Source: Pseudomonas viridiflava (GTDB lineage: Bacteria; Pseudomonadota; Gammaproteobacteria; Pseudomonadales; Pseudomonadaceae). Taken from it: a stretch of 64,000 nucleotides of DNA. The notes beneath the pieces were generated by a model, which saw nothing but the letters and a program-made list of their open reading frames with translations, searched no databases and had not been told where the DNA came from. The stretch lies in NCBI RefSeq assembly GCF_900573885.1, contig NZ_UPSE01000533.1, positions 186,001 to 250,000 of the forward strand. The letters run 5' to 3'. This document shows, in pieces, positions 43,525 through 52,436 of the stretch; positions within the stretch are counted from its first letter, which is position 1, and every line of letters begins with the position of its first letter. Position numbers and translations under genes: made by a program.

Positions 43525-43536
43525 CCCGCTTAGCGC

Positions 43537-43869
43537 TTAGTTAACACTTAACTTTGCGCGGTTCTTCTCCAGGGTTGATGCGCCAATACCCTTCACCTCC
43601 AGCAACTCATCCACCGAAGTAAACGGGCCGTTAGCCTCACGATAATCAATGATCGCCTTGGCCTTGACCTGACCAATACCGATGAGGTCCTGCTGAAGCG
43701 TTTCCACATCGGCCGTATTGAGATTGACCATACCCGCCTCCGCAGCCTTGAGCGGCTGAGAAACGACAGGTTGATTGGGTACGGCTTTGGCGGGCTCGGC
43801 AGCAAAGGTGCCGGCGGACAACAGCGTGAGGGTGGCGAACAACAGAGAAGACACGTATCCGATACGCAT
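43537..43869 (-). CDS. ComEA-like helix-hairpin-helix protein
   Basis: A 110-residue exported protein: signal peptide (about 1-23, ending FAAEPAK), a short linker, then the ComEA helix-hairpin-helix domain starting MVNLNTADVETLQQDLIGIGQVKAKAI and ending VDELLEVKGIGASTLEKNRAKL. It probably binds DNA in the periplasm; relatives act in DNA uptake. AAGGAGC precedes the ATG at 43869. In pseudomonads this gene marks the border of the O-antigen locus, next to wbpM, as here. Confidence 0.92.
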   Translation of the reverse strand: MRIGYVSSLLFATLTLLSAGTFAAEPAKAVPNQPVVSQPLKAAEAGMVNLNTADVETLQQDLIGIGQVKAKAIIDYREANGPFTSVDELLEVKGIGASTLEKNRAKLSVN

Positions 43870-43936
43870 GATGAAGCTCCTTAAGTGGGTTACGCAGAGC
43901 GCGATACGCCCTGCGGTGGCCAACTTAGGGGCTGCC

Positions 43937-45970
43937 TCAATGCAGTGTCAAATCACCGGACGCAGGCGCCTCCAAACGTTTTTTATGAATTAAATCAACG
44001 ATTTCGCACTCCGGCAGGTAACCGCTAACGTGTTCGCGGAGCAATTCTCGCAGCCGCTCATAATCGTCACGCTCAACCGCCAGAAAGATCGCATCCAATA
44101 CGTCCTTGAAAGCCACCCAAGGCAGGTGCTCCTCGTTCGCACGCATAATCATCGGGTGCTCGGTCGGGCTCACGTTGTCGCCAATCAGCAACTCTTCATA
44201 GAGCTTTTCACCGGAGCGTAGGCCGGTGAACTCGATCTCGATATCGCCGTGCGGATTTTGCTCATTGCGCACAGTGAGCCCAGACAGATGCACCATTTTT
44301 TCGGCCAACTCAGCGATCTTCACCGGCGAGCCCATATCCAGCACAAACACATCACCGCCCTGCCCCATCGAGCCCGCCTGAATTACCAACTGCGCGGCTT
44401 CCGGAATGGTCATGAAATAGCGCGTGATATTGGGATGCGTAACCGTAATAGGCCCACCGCGCTTGATCTGCTCGCGAAACAGCGGAATTACCGAACCCGA
44501 CGAGCCCAGCACATTGCCGAAGCGGACCATGGTGAAGCGTGTTTTATTGGCCTGCGGAATTTTCGCGCCATGCAGCAACGGCTGCTTCTCCGCGCTCAGC
44601 GCCTGTAATGTCATCTCAGCCAGGCGTTTGGTACTGCCCATCACGTTTGTAGGGCGCACCGCCTTGTCGGTGGAAATCAGCACAAAATGCTCAACCCCGG
44701 CCTGCATCGCAGCCTGCGCCGTCTGCAACGTGCCGAATACATTATTCAGCACACCCTCAGCCACGTTGTGCTCGACGATAGGCACATGCTTGTAAGCCGC
44801 CGCGTGGTAAACCGTATTGACACCCCACGTGCGCATCACATCCAGCAGACGCTCGGGACTGCGCACCGAGCCCAGAATAGGAATGAGCTTCACGCTCAAA
44901 CCCTCATGCCGAATACGCCCCTCCAGCTCACTCTGAATGCTGTAAAGGTTGTACTCACTGTGCTCAAACAGCACCAACGCCGTCGGCGCGGACACCAGAA
45001 TCTGCCGGCATAACTCGGACCCAATCGAACCGCCGGCACCGGTAACCATCACCACCTGACTGCGGATACACCGCTCAAACAGATCACCCCGCGGCGGCAC
45101 CGGATCGCGACCCAGCAAGTCGGCGATATCCACCTCCTGCAAATCGGTGACACTCACCCGCCCGCTGGCCAGATCCATAAACCCCGGCACGGTGCGCACA
45201 TGCACCGGATACTCCTCCAACCCAGCCAGAATCTCCCGCCGCCGCGAGCGCGACGCAGAGGGAATCGCCAGCAACACCTCATGGGCGCCGGTCTCATCAA
45301 TCATCAGCTGGATGTCTTTCGACGTGTACACCTTGAGCCCGGCAACCACCCGATTAGCGATGCCCTCATCGTCATCAATAAACGCCACCGGGCGCATACC
45401 CTTGCCCATCCGCAGCGCGGCAACCAACTGGTTGCCGGCGGCGCCGCCTCCGTAGATAGCCACTTTCGGAAGACTGTCCTCGTGACGCAGAAACGGCACG
45501 TGCTGGCCGGCTAGCAGCCAGTCGCCGAGGAAATATTGGCGCATGAACAGGCGCAGGCCGCCGATCATTAGCAGGCTTAGCCACCAGTAGTTGAAAACCA
45601 AAGAGCGGGGAACCAGAACATCGGGTTGATACCAATATATGAACAATGTCAGAACAAGAGAGGACAGCGACACCGCTTTGAAGATCGCGACCAATGCTTC
45701 GTTTCCGAAATAGCGCATAACGGCGCGGTACATACCCAGCCGGATAAAAATCGGCAAGGCAATCAAGGGGGCACTAACAAATAGCCATAGATAGTCGCCC
45801 ACCGGGTTTATAGGGTTCGCGATTCCCAAGCGGACAACGAAAGCCAGCCACAATGCCGCCCAGACCAGTACCACATCCGTGGCCAATTGCAGGGCGCGTT
45901 TGTAGCGACGACGCAGGCCCACCAGGCGCTCGCGAAGTTGGATTGGGTTATTTCTGTTTGTACGTGGCAC
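43937..45970 (-). CDS. wbpM: WbpM-type UDP-GlcNAc 4,6-dehydratase
   Basis: A 677-residue inner-membrane enzyme. Four N-terminal membrane segments (about 20-130) precede a first Rossmann-like region (YGGGAAGNQLV) and the catalytic SDR domain with NAD motif VTGAGGSIGSEL. The active site stretch is STDKAVRPTNVMGSTKR, where methionine replaces the usual tyrosine, as in WbpM. It converts UDP-GlcNAc to the 4-keto-6-deoxy sugar that feeds QuiNAc, FucNAc and related residues. It is last in the O-antigen transcript and adjacent to the comEA-like gene, as in P. aeruginosa. Confidence 0.95.
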   Translation of the reverse strand: MPRTNRNNPIQLRERLVGLRRRYKRALQLATDVVLVWAALWLAFVVRLGIANPINPVGDYLWLFVSAPLIALPIFIRLGMYRAVMRYFGNEALVAIFKAVSLSSLVLTLFIYWYQPDVLVPRSLVFNYWWLSLLMIGGLRLFMRQYFLGDWLLAGQHVPFLRHEDSLPKVAIYGGGAAGNQLVAALRMGKGMRPVAFIDDDEGIANRVVAGLKVYTSKDIQLMIDETGAHEVLLAIPSASRSRRREILAGLEEYPVHVRTVPGFMDLASGRVSVTDLQEVDIADLLGRDPVPPRGDLFERCIRSQVVMVTGAGGSIGSELCRQILVSAPTALVLFEHSEYNLYSIQSELEGRIRHEGLSVKLIPILGSVRSPERLLDVMRTWGVNTVYHAAAYKHVPIVEHNVAEGVLNNVFGTLQTAQAAMQAGVEHFVLISTDKAVRPTNVMGSTKRLAEMTLQALSAEKQPLLHGAKIPQANKTRFTMVRFGNVLGSSGSVIPLFREQIKRGGPITVTHPNITRYFMTIPEAAQLVIQAGSMGQGGDVFVLDMGSPVKIAELAEKMVHLSGLTVRNEQNPHGDIEIEFTGLRSGEKLYEELLIGDNVSPTEHPMIMRANEEHLPWVAFKDVLDAIFLAVERDDYERLRELLREHVSGYLPECEIVDLIHKKRLEAPASGDLTLH

Positions 45971-46052
45971 TCGAGCCTTCCGTCCCTGACCGAAGTCTGT
46001 TTTACCTGGTTACCGGCTTGCGCACGCCGTAAGTTGGTGCGCACAGCCAACG

Positions 46053-47066
46053 CTATTCATGTTTGCCCGCATCGTACTTGATCGCCAGCCCTACCAGCGG
46101 AACACTTGCCAGCATAAAGCCGAGCAGCCCATCCAGTTTCCCGAGCCCAACCCACACTGCAACCGGCAGCAACCACAACAGATTTAGACCAAGCACTGCG
46201 ATTGTCACTGGCACATGACGCCCAGCGCGACGCGAGGCGTACTGGTAGGCATGGCTGCGGTGCGCCTCATATACCTTGTCGCCTCGCAGCAGGCGGCGCA
46301 ACAGCGTCCAAGTGGCATCTACCACAAACACCGCGAGGAGAATCAGCCAGCTCCACATTAGCTGCGGCGCCACCCAGGCGGCCTGTATCGACAAAATGCC
46401 GAGCACCATACCCAAGAAGCCGCTGCCAGCGTCGCCCATGAATATCTTCGCTGGAGGGAAATTCCAATACAGAAAACCGGCACTGGCGGCAGCCAGCAGC
46501 AAGGGCACCACGGCCAGGTCCGCGCGCCCCAGCAAAACGTACAGCAATGCGCCACTCAGGCAGACGGTGACAGCCTCGACGCCGGCGATGCCGTCGATAC
46601 CGTCCATGAAGTTGTAAAGGTTGAGAACCCAGACCAGATAAACCGCTGCGAGCACATGGCCCATCCACCCCAGCTCGACGGTGGAACCTAACAGGTTTAG
46701 CGCGGGAAGACCGCCTATCCAGAATAACGCCCAGACGGCCGCACCGAAGTGGGATAGCAAGCGCCAGCGCGCTGCAATATGGCCATGGTCATCCAGAAAG
46801 CCCACGATAGCCACCCAGGCGCCAGCGCCCAGCAACGCGATGGTCGACGCCCAGGGTGAATCCTGCAGCATGGCGAGCACCGGCAAGCTGAGCAAAAAAC
46901 TCATAACAATCGCCACGCCGCCTCCCCGGGGGGTCGGCACGCTGTGGGAGCTGCGGGCGTTGGGAATGTCTATAAGGCTGCTAGCGAGGGCGTAGCGGCG
47001 TAATAGCCAAGTCATTCCCAGCGAAAGTATTAATACGACCGGCAGCAGCCAGCAAACCGCCATCAT
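46053..47066 (-). CDS. wbpL: WbpL-type initiating sugar-phosphate transferase
   Basis: A 337-residue polytopic protein of the WecA/MraY family that moves a sugar 1-phosphate from its UDP form to undecaprenyl phosphate and so starts O-antigen synthesis. Family marks are LASSLIDIPNARSSHSVPTPRGGGVAI near 28-54, NLYNFMDGIDGIAGVEAV (catalytic DDG/NFMDG region) and NFPPAKIFMGDAGSGFLG. A later loop contains HRSHAYQYASRRAGRHVPVT. In P. aeruginosa WbpL uses UDP-FucNAc or UDP-QuiNAc. Its start overlaps the upstream wbpV stop by four bases. Confidence 0.93.
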   Translation of the reverse strand: MMAVCWLLPVVLILSLGMTWLLRRYALASSLIDIPNARSSHSVPTPRGGGVAIVMSFLLSLPVLAMLQDSPWASTIALLGAGAWVAIVGFLDDHGHIAARWRLLSHFGAAVWALFWIGGLPALNLLGSTVELGWMGHVLAAVYLVWVLNLYNFMDGIDGIAGVEAVTVCLSGALLYVLLGRADLAVVPLLLAAASAGFLYWNFPPAKIFMGDAGSGFLGMVLGILSIQAAWVAPQLMWSWLILLAVFVVDATWTLLRRLLRGDKVYEAHRSHAYQYASRRAGRHVPVTIAVLGLNLLWLLPVAVWVGLGKLDGLLGFMLASVPLVGLAIKYDAGKHE

Positions 47067-48043
47067 CTATTTTTCTCCGTGGAGCGCATTCTCTTGTAGC
47101 TCCTGCCGGCCTGAACCAGCCCCGCCGCAGTACCGATAACCGGCTGCCAGCCCAATACGTGCTGGGCCTTGCTAGCATCAATGGCCAGCGACTCAAACAG
47201 CTGGGTGTAGATGCCGCCCTGCCCCAAAGCGCGAAAGGCTAGCGCGATCAGCGGGCGTGGGAAAGCAAACAACCGGGTGCGCGTGCCCAAGCCTTCGCCC
47301 AGATAGCGAACGATATCGGCCGTGGAAACCGCCACATCTTCGGCGACCAAAAACAACTCGTTAGCCGCGGCGGGATGCACGATGCAGCAACGGATCAGGT
47401 CCACGAGGTTTTCCAGCGCCACAATCGAGCGCTGATTCGCCAGGCCGGAAAATGGAAGCGGCAGGCCCCTGTCAACGATTTGCAGCAAGCGCCTGAAATT
47501 GCCAGGCGCATGGGCCGCGTAGACCAGTGGGGGGCGGATCACGACCAACTCCACCGTCGTGCCGGCAAATAACGCACGCAGCGCCTTTTCAGCATCAAGC
47601 TTGGAAACCGCATACGCCGCCTGTGGATCTGCAGGGCTTGCCTCTGTAAAAGGCTGATGGGTCGCAGCGGTACCGTTTACCCCAATCGAGCTGATAAACA
47701 CAAAACGTCGCACACCAACCGCCAGCGCCTGACGCCCTAGGTTCAACGCGCCCTCGACGTTCGTCAGGCGCAGCAGCGCCAGTTGCTCACCGGCGGTCAC
47801 ATTGCGCACGTGCGCGACGGCAGCCGTGTGTACGACCACATCGACGTTAACCAACGCCGATGTCCAGTCGGTTGTCGCAGCGACATCGCCCACCACGACG
47901 GTTTCAACCCCTGGTGTCGTCAGCGACTTCCCGCCCCGCAATGAAGCCACAACCTTGAACAACGGCTCTTCCGCCAGACGCGCGACCAACGTCGAGCCAA
48001 TAAAACCTGTGCCCCCGGTAACCAACACCTTGATGTCACGCAC
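47063..48043 (-). CDS. wbpV: WbpV-like UDP-4-keto-6-deoxy-HexNAc reductase
   Basis: A 326-residue extended SDR with NAD(P)-binding GGTGFIG at 10-16 and the YxxxK pair in AAYAVSKLDAEKAL. Between wbpL and an upstream glycosyltransferase it takes the place of WbpV/WbpK/FnlB-like reductases. With WbpM it would yield UDP-QuiNAc or UDP-FucNAc, the first sugar attached by WbpL; which epimer is made cannot be read by eye. The start is GTG and overlaps the previous gene by eight bases. Confidence 0.82.
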   Translation of the reverse strand: MRDIKVLVTGGTGFIGSTLVARLAEEPLFKVVASLRGGKSLTTPGVETVVVGDVAATTDWTSALVNVDVVVHTAAVAHVRNVTAGEQLALLRLTNVEGALNLGRQALAVGVRRFVFISSIGVNGTAATHQPFTEASPADPQAAYAVSKLDAEKALRALFAGTTVELVVIRPPLVYAAHAPGNFRRLLQIVDRGLPLPFSGLANQRSIVALENLVDLIRCCIVHPAAANELFLVAEDVAVSTADIVRYLGEGLGTRTRLFAFPRPLIALAFRALGQGGIYTQLFESLAIDASKAQHVLGWQPVIGTAAGLVQAGRSYKRMRSTEKNR

Positions 48044-48971
48044 GATCTGGCCCCTTGAGCATCAGCGCCAAACAGATCACCGCAAAGAACAGCTTGTCCC
48101 GCCCGCGACGCCGGCATTGCCAGGCGCGCAGCGTGAGCCCCAACAACGCCTTCCGGTACGAAGAGCCGAGGCGCTGCACCTGCACTAGCTCATTCGCCTG
48201 CACGATGCCTGCGATCAACCGCACCTGGGTCAGCCACCAGCCGTTGAAGATCTGCGCGGCCCGTGACTGAAAAGCTTTAGAACCCGCATTGACGCCAAAC
48301 TGATTGTTCGCGTGCTGCCGGTACAACAGCGATGGCGTCGGGTCGATAAACCAGCGGAACCCATTGGCCCGCGCATAGGCGTAGCAGAACCAATCATGCA
48401 GCGCGACATCGCCTACACGGTCCTGCTGACCGCTGATACAGGCCTTTATTTGCGCAGCTAGCGTTGGAGTGAGCACGTACGAGCAACCGGGGCCGGCAGC
48501 TTCAAAGTAGTAATCCCATTTTTGCTGCCCCTGGGATTTGTCCACCAAGGCTCGGCGCCCGTCCGGCCAGAATGCGGTGACGCTGCTGGAATAGCCGTCG
48601 TAGCCCTGAGCAATAATGCGCTGATGAGCCACAAGGAGTTTGTCCGGCAGCCAGACATCGTCCTGATCTGAAAATGCCACATAGTCGAACGGCTGGAGAT
48701 CCACGTCCCGCAACAAGCGAAAAAAATTCCTCGCCGCCCCGCCAAATACCTCGCCATAAGGCAGTAGTACCAAGCGGGAATTGGACCGGGCACGCTCAGT
48801 GACCCAGTCGAAAGTGCCGTCAGTACACCTATCGACGCTCACATAAACAGTGACGTCAACGCCCGCCTGGCTGAAGATCGAGTCGAGCTGTTCGGGTAGC
48901 CACTGCATGCCGTTGTAGGCCGCTAGAAGCACGGCAAAATGCGGAGTATTCAGTTCGTCAGAGCGCAGCAC
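48036..48971 (-). CDS. Family 2 glycosyltransferase, rhamnosyltransferase-like
   Basis: A 311-residue cytoplasmic GT2. The nucleotide-binding start is FAVLLAAYNGMQWLPEQLDSIFSQ, the metal-binding motif lies in FSDQDDVWLPDKLL, and HDWFCYAYARANG is the acceptor-side motif common to RfbF/WbbL-like rhamnosyltransferases. C-terminal hydrophobic residues may touch the membrane. Its GTG start shares one base with the stop of the preceding gene (TAGTG). Donor and acceptor sugars are not determined. Confidence 0.88.
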   Translation of the reverse strand: MLRSDELNTPHFAVLLAAYNGMQWLPEQLDSIFSQAGVDVTVYVSVDRCTDGTFDWVTERARSNSRLVLLPYGEVFGGAARNFFRLLRDVDLQPFDYVAFSDQDDVWLPDKLLVAHQRIIAQGYDGYSSSVTAFWPDGRRALVDKSQGQQKWDYYFEAAGPGCSYVLTPTLAAQIKACISGQQDRVGDVALHDWFCYAYARANGFRWFIDPTPSLLYRQHANNQFGVNAGSKAFQSRAAQIFNGWWLTQVRLIAGIVQANELVQVQRLGSSYRKALLGLTLRAWQCRRRGRDKLFFAVICLALMLKGPDRA

Positions 48972-49756
48972 TATTTTTTCCTAAACCGAATTAGCATCGA
49001 GCGGACTGGATATTTCATTGCCTCACATAAGCGGGTTGCCAGATAGAGCGTCAGGGACATTTTTCGTTCGTCACGCAAAGCGCATAGCACTTCCAGGTAA
49101 CTCTGATGCATCAAACGTGCAGAACCCGTTAAACCCGATGCGCCGATGGCCTGTTTAAAACCACCCGCGAGCGGAACGTTGAGCAGCTGGTGGTCGCCGT
49201 TAGCGAGATTTTCGTACCAGCATTTATAGTCATCCACCCTGCGAAAGCGTCGATCAAACCTTATAAAATGATCTCGCCGCGCCATTACCGTTGGTGTAAA
49301 AAGTGGATTGCCCCAAATGAAGCTATGTTTACCGATGTCTTTTACCCGCAATGCCGCTACGGCTGGAAATTGCTGTTGGCTCAAGTCGAAAATATAACTG
49401 TGGGCCGTCATATTCACCGAACGCCCCCGCATATAGTCGTACTGCACTGCAATTTTTTCCGGATGCCAGACATCGTCCGAATCCAGGAATGCGATAAAGG
49501 CACAGCTGGCGTTATCGATCCCTATATTACGCGCGTGGGCCGCACCGCAGTTTACCTCGAGGCGAATCAACTTCAGCGTTAGTTGCTCGCGGTAGCGGGC
49601 CACCAGTTGCTCCAGCCTGCCGAAATCCGAACTCGCGTCGTCGACGATGATCAGTTCGCTCACCGGCAGCGACTGGGCGAGTACTGACTCGATGCTCCGG
49701 ACCACGGTGTGCAAAGCGTTATAATGCGGCATCACGACGGAAACAGGTGCGCTCAT
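48971..49756 (-). CDS. Family 2 glycosyltransferase
   Basis: A 261-residue GT2 with the N-terminal VSVVMPHYNALHTVVRSIESVLAQS, ELIIVDDASSD and the DxD-containing AFLDSDDVWHPEKI. It resembles amylovoran/WcaA-type transferases. Bases before the ATG include GGAG. It is in the middle of the O-antigen transcript; linkage cannot be predicted. Confidence 0.88.
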   Translation of the reverse strand: MSAPVSVVMPHYNALHTVVRSIESVLAQSLPVSELIIVDDASSDFGRLEQLVARYREQLTLKLIRLEVNCGAAHARNIGIDNASCAFIAFLDSDDVWHPEKIAVQYDYMRGRSVNMTAHSYIFDLSQQQFPAVAALRVKDIGKHSFIWGNPLFTPTVMARRDHFIRFDRRFRRVDDYKCWYENLANGDHQLLNVPLAGGFKQAIGASGLTGSARLMHQSYLEVLCALRDERKMSLTLYLATRLCEAMKYPVRSMLIRFRKK

Positions 49757-49788
49757 CGCAGCTCCAGTGCGGAATGCCGGAGGTTCCT

Positions 49789-50847
49789 TTATAGGTTCGA
49801 TGGCAGCGTGTCCTTGTATATCTTCAACAATCCGTCACCGAACACGCTGTCCGGCTCCATCAGGTTGCCTTCCGCCCACTCATTCCACGACTTGATAACC
49901 AACATGGGCTGTTCCGCACGTTGATGCTTGAGCTGGGTGACAATATTGACCACGTTGGCCTTAAACACCTCAAGGCTAAACCCTTTGTAGAGAGTGCCAC
50001 GGCGCTTGTGCCTAGGAGTGGTATCCCAACCGGTGAACAGCACAGGAATTTCCCGTTTACTCAAAGCGTCTTTACTGCGCTCCAAGACGGTTTTACGGTA
50101 ATTGAAGACAATAGGGCCCAAGCGATTCCAATTGTAGCGCTTGATTAACTGTTCTTTCACGAACTGCAGCGGGCTACTGGCTTTGCGCCGCTTGAACGAA
50201 GAGCCGGAACTCAAATAGCGGTCAAATAACGGCGTGGACTCCTCCGTGGCGTTCTCCGCGATAAAATAAATACCGGGAAAACCTTCTTTTACCGCAAGAC
50301 GACGGAAAACCTCGATAAAACACGGCAAATCCGGAACAGCTTGCGGCAAAAATACGCCAAAAACTGGTTTTCCATCGACCTTAATGTAGTTATCACTTTT
50401 GAAGTGTGACAAGCGGTTGTAAAAATAGGCGGTGTAATCCACTTCACCCAGATACTTCTGCTCCTGCAAAAGCTGATGGGTAGTTTTGTTCTCCCAAGAG
50501 TGGTTGGCCCAGCTGAAGCAATAAGGAAAGTCCAAACCTTTTTTCAACGCTAACTCGGTCGGCTGTTCGAGCAACTGTTTCCCCTCGCCAAACCAGTAGT
50601 CCCATACAAGAAAGCCAGTAATACCGTGAGCCATGGCAAGCCGCGCCTGCCACTCTAAGACTTCGGCATTTAGGAGGTTGTACTCATGAAACGGCTCCAC
50701 CGGCCGGCGAACTTCGTGCCAAGAATAATATTGTGGTGCTTCGCGAAGATTTACCCACTCAGTAAATCCCTTGCCCCACCAGAGATTGTTCTCAGCAATC
50801 TCGTGGAACTGCGGCAGATAATATGCCAAGGAAATAATTTTCTTCAC
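49789..50847 (-). CDS. WbsX-family glycan protein
   Basis: A 352-residue protein of the WbsX-like family (GH99-like fold). Marks are LAYYLPQFHEIAENNLWWGKGFTEWVN at the N-terminus, GITGFLVWDYWFGEGKQLLEQP, FSWANHSWENKT and the C-terminal VIKSWNEWAEGNLMEPD. Family members occur in O-antigen and capsule loci; whether they are glycosyltransferases or glycan-trimming glycosidases is not settled. The start is GTG, with modest ribosome-site support. Composition is AT-richer than the housekeeping genes. Confidence 0.82.
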   Translation of the reverse strand: MKKIISLAYYLPQFHEIAENNLWWGKGFTEWVNLREAPQYYSWHEVRRPVEPFHEYNLLNAEVLEWQARLAMAHGITGFLVWDYWFGEGKQLLEQPTELALKKGLDFPYCFSWANHSWENKTTHQLLQEQKYLGEVDYTAYFYNRLSHFKSDNYIKVDGKPVFGVFLPQAVPDLPCFIEVFRRLAVKEGFPGIYFIAENATEESTPLFDRYLSSGSSFKRRKASSPLQFVKEQLIKRYNWNRLGPIVFNYRKTVLERSKDALSKREIPVLFTGWDTTPRHKRRGTLYKGFSLEVFKANVVNIVTQLKHQRAEQPMLVIKSWNEWAEGNLMEPDSVFGDGLLKIYKDTLPSNL

Positions 50848-50893
50848 AAAACCCTATCCATTCTTCAAAAGAATCAACATCGCAATTCGCGAT

Positions 50894-51487
50894 CTAAACC
50901 AGTGACTTGATGATCTTCGCCGGAGCACCTGCAATTACGACATTGGCAGGGAAAACACCCTTAACCACGCTATTGGCCCCCACCACCGTATTATCACCAA
51001 TCTGGGCGCCAGCAAGAATGACCACCCCGTCGCCGATCCAGCAACGCTGGCCAATCTGAACAGCTGCAATATCAGCTAGGGGTCGTAATATGGGCGCGTA
51101 TTGAGATTCAGCAGCACAAGTAGAGTCGTCTGCGTAGTGCCCATGGCTGTGATCACCGATGTAGATGTTGCTACCAATCAACGTATCGCTGCCGATTTCG
51201 ATGCGGTTCACTGCCGAGATATGCACCGAGCCACTCATCGAGATGTTATTACCCAGATTTATTACCGGGCTGAATTGCTGAATGCCTGAATATGTCGGGT
51301 AGCTGTTCACCGCCTCGATCCAGCAGCAGTCGCCGATGTTAACGCTCACACCGGTAATAATTCCAACGCCACGAATTTTGCACAAGCGGCCTACGGATGT
51401 GAAGCCAGTACCATTCAAGCGATTAACCCACGCCGCCCGCCACTTCGCCTGCGCACGCAGCGTTAAGTGGTAGATCTTACTGAGCAT
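50894..51487 (-). CDS. Left-handed beta-helix acetyltransferase
   Basis: A 197-residue hexapeptide-repeat acyltransferase. Repeats are visible from about residue 40 to 185, such as IGDCCWIEA, IEIGSDTLIGSNIYIGDHSHG and IGQRCWIGDGVVILAGAQIGDNTVVGANSVV. The catalytic histidine is probably that in GDHSHGHY. It most likely O- or N-acetylates a sugar of the O-antigen using acetyl-CoA. Its start overlaps the upstream glycosyltransferase by 11 bases. Confidence 0.87.
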   Translation of the reverse strand: MLSKIYHLTLRAQAKWRAAWVNRLNGTGFTSVGRLCKIRGVGIITGVSVNIGDCCWIEAVNSYPTYSGIQQFSPVINLGNNISMSGSVHISAVNRIEIGSDTLIGSNIYIGDHSHGHYADDSTCAAESQYAPILRPLADIAAVQIGQRCWIGDGVVILAGAQIGDNTVVGANSVVKGVFPANVVIAGAPAKIIKSLV

Positions 51488-52436
51488 TTCTGCGACTCCG
51501 GTATTTTCGAAATGCTTCTATACCATGCTTGACCATGCCAATGGGCAATCGACAGATTACGAACAGCGCATAGAATTTACTCCTGCTGTTAACTGCCAAC
51601 CAGAACGGATCGTGATAACGCTTAAGTAATTCCGCGGTGAGAAAACCATTCGCGCGCATAACAGCTATTCCGCGCCAGCTCAACAAACCGAAGTTTCGGG
51701 CGGCTTTGAGCTTTACCGTAAGTGCATAACTCGGCGGAAGCGAAAATACAAAGTTCACCCACTTTTCAACACCAATTTCGGCCACTCGTGGCGTATCCAC
51801 CCAGCTGGTCTTCTGGAGATCACCGGCGGCAAGGCTCAGCACAGATAGATCTCCAGCCCAATAAACCGTTACTTCTTTGCCGGCGATGTACTCCAAAAGA
51901 ATGCCGGTCTGAATGAAATAAGAGTCGTAATAGCGTGGAAACGCCGCCGCGCTGATAAGATCTCTATGATAAATAAGACAGCTCAGGCAGCTAATTACAC
52001 TGCATACATCGCTGAGTAGCTCACTGCCATCGGAATAGGCGCGCGGCGCTATAGTGAGCTTGCGGCTCAGATTAGTGACAACAGCCGCATAAGTCTGCGA
52101 TTCTAGCACTTTCAAGACATACTCAAGCGCACCCTCCGGGAGCCTGTAAGTATCGCCCAACAGCCACACATATTCGGCGCACGGAAGCTTAAGGGCTGCT
52201 TCAAAATTACGATCCGCGCCTACATTTTTATGATTGCAGGAATAGAAAACGCAGGGCGATTTTTCCATCCACCTGGAGACGACGGTCGCCGTATCGTCTT
52301 CCGAGCAGTTATCCGAAACATGGATGGCAATGCCATATTTTTCGGCAAGCGGAACATGCACCTCAAGGGAACGTTCGACAAAAGCAGCGCGATTGTAGAC
52401 GGGAATGACTATAGCCAGTTTTTTATTAAGCAGCAT
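51477..52436 (-). CDS. Family 2 glycosyltransferase
   Basis: A 319-residue GT2 starting MLLNKKLAIVIPVYNRAAFVERSLE, with IAIHVSDNCSEDDTATVV and the NVGADRNFEAAL/YVWLLGDTYRLPEG region in place of a strict DxD. Start at 52436 overlaps the end of the flippase gene by 11 bases; the frame further upstream lies inside wzx and was rejected. Specificity unknown. Confidence 0.85.
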   Translation of the reverse strand: MLLNKKLAIVIPVYNRAAFVERSLEVHVPLAEKYGIAIHVSDNCSEDDTATVVSRWMEKSPCVFYSCNHKNVGADRNFEAALKLPCAEYVWLLGDTYRLPEGALEYVLKVLESQTYAAVVTNLSRKLTIAPRAYSDGSELLSDVCSVISCLSCLIYHRDLISAAAFPRYYDSYFIQTGILLEYIAGKEVTVYWAGDLSVLSLAAGDLQKTSWVDTPRVAEIGVEKWVNFVFSLPPSYALTVKLKAARNFGLLSWRGIAVMRANGFLTAELLKRYHDPFWLAVNSRSKFYALFVICRLPIGMVKHGIEAFRKYRSRRNAQ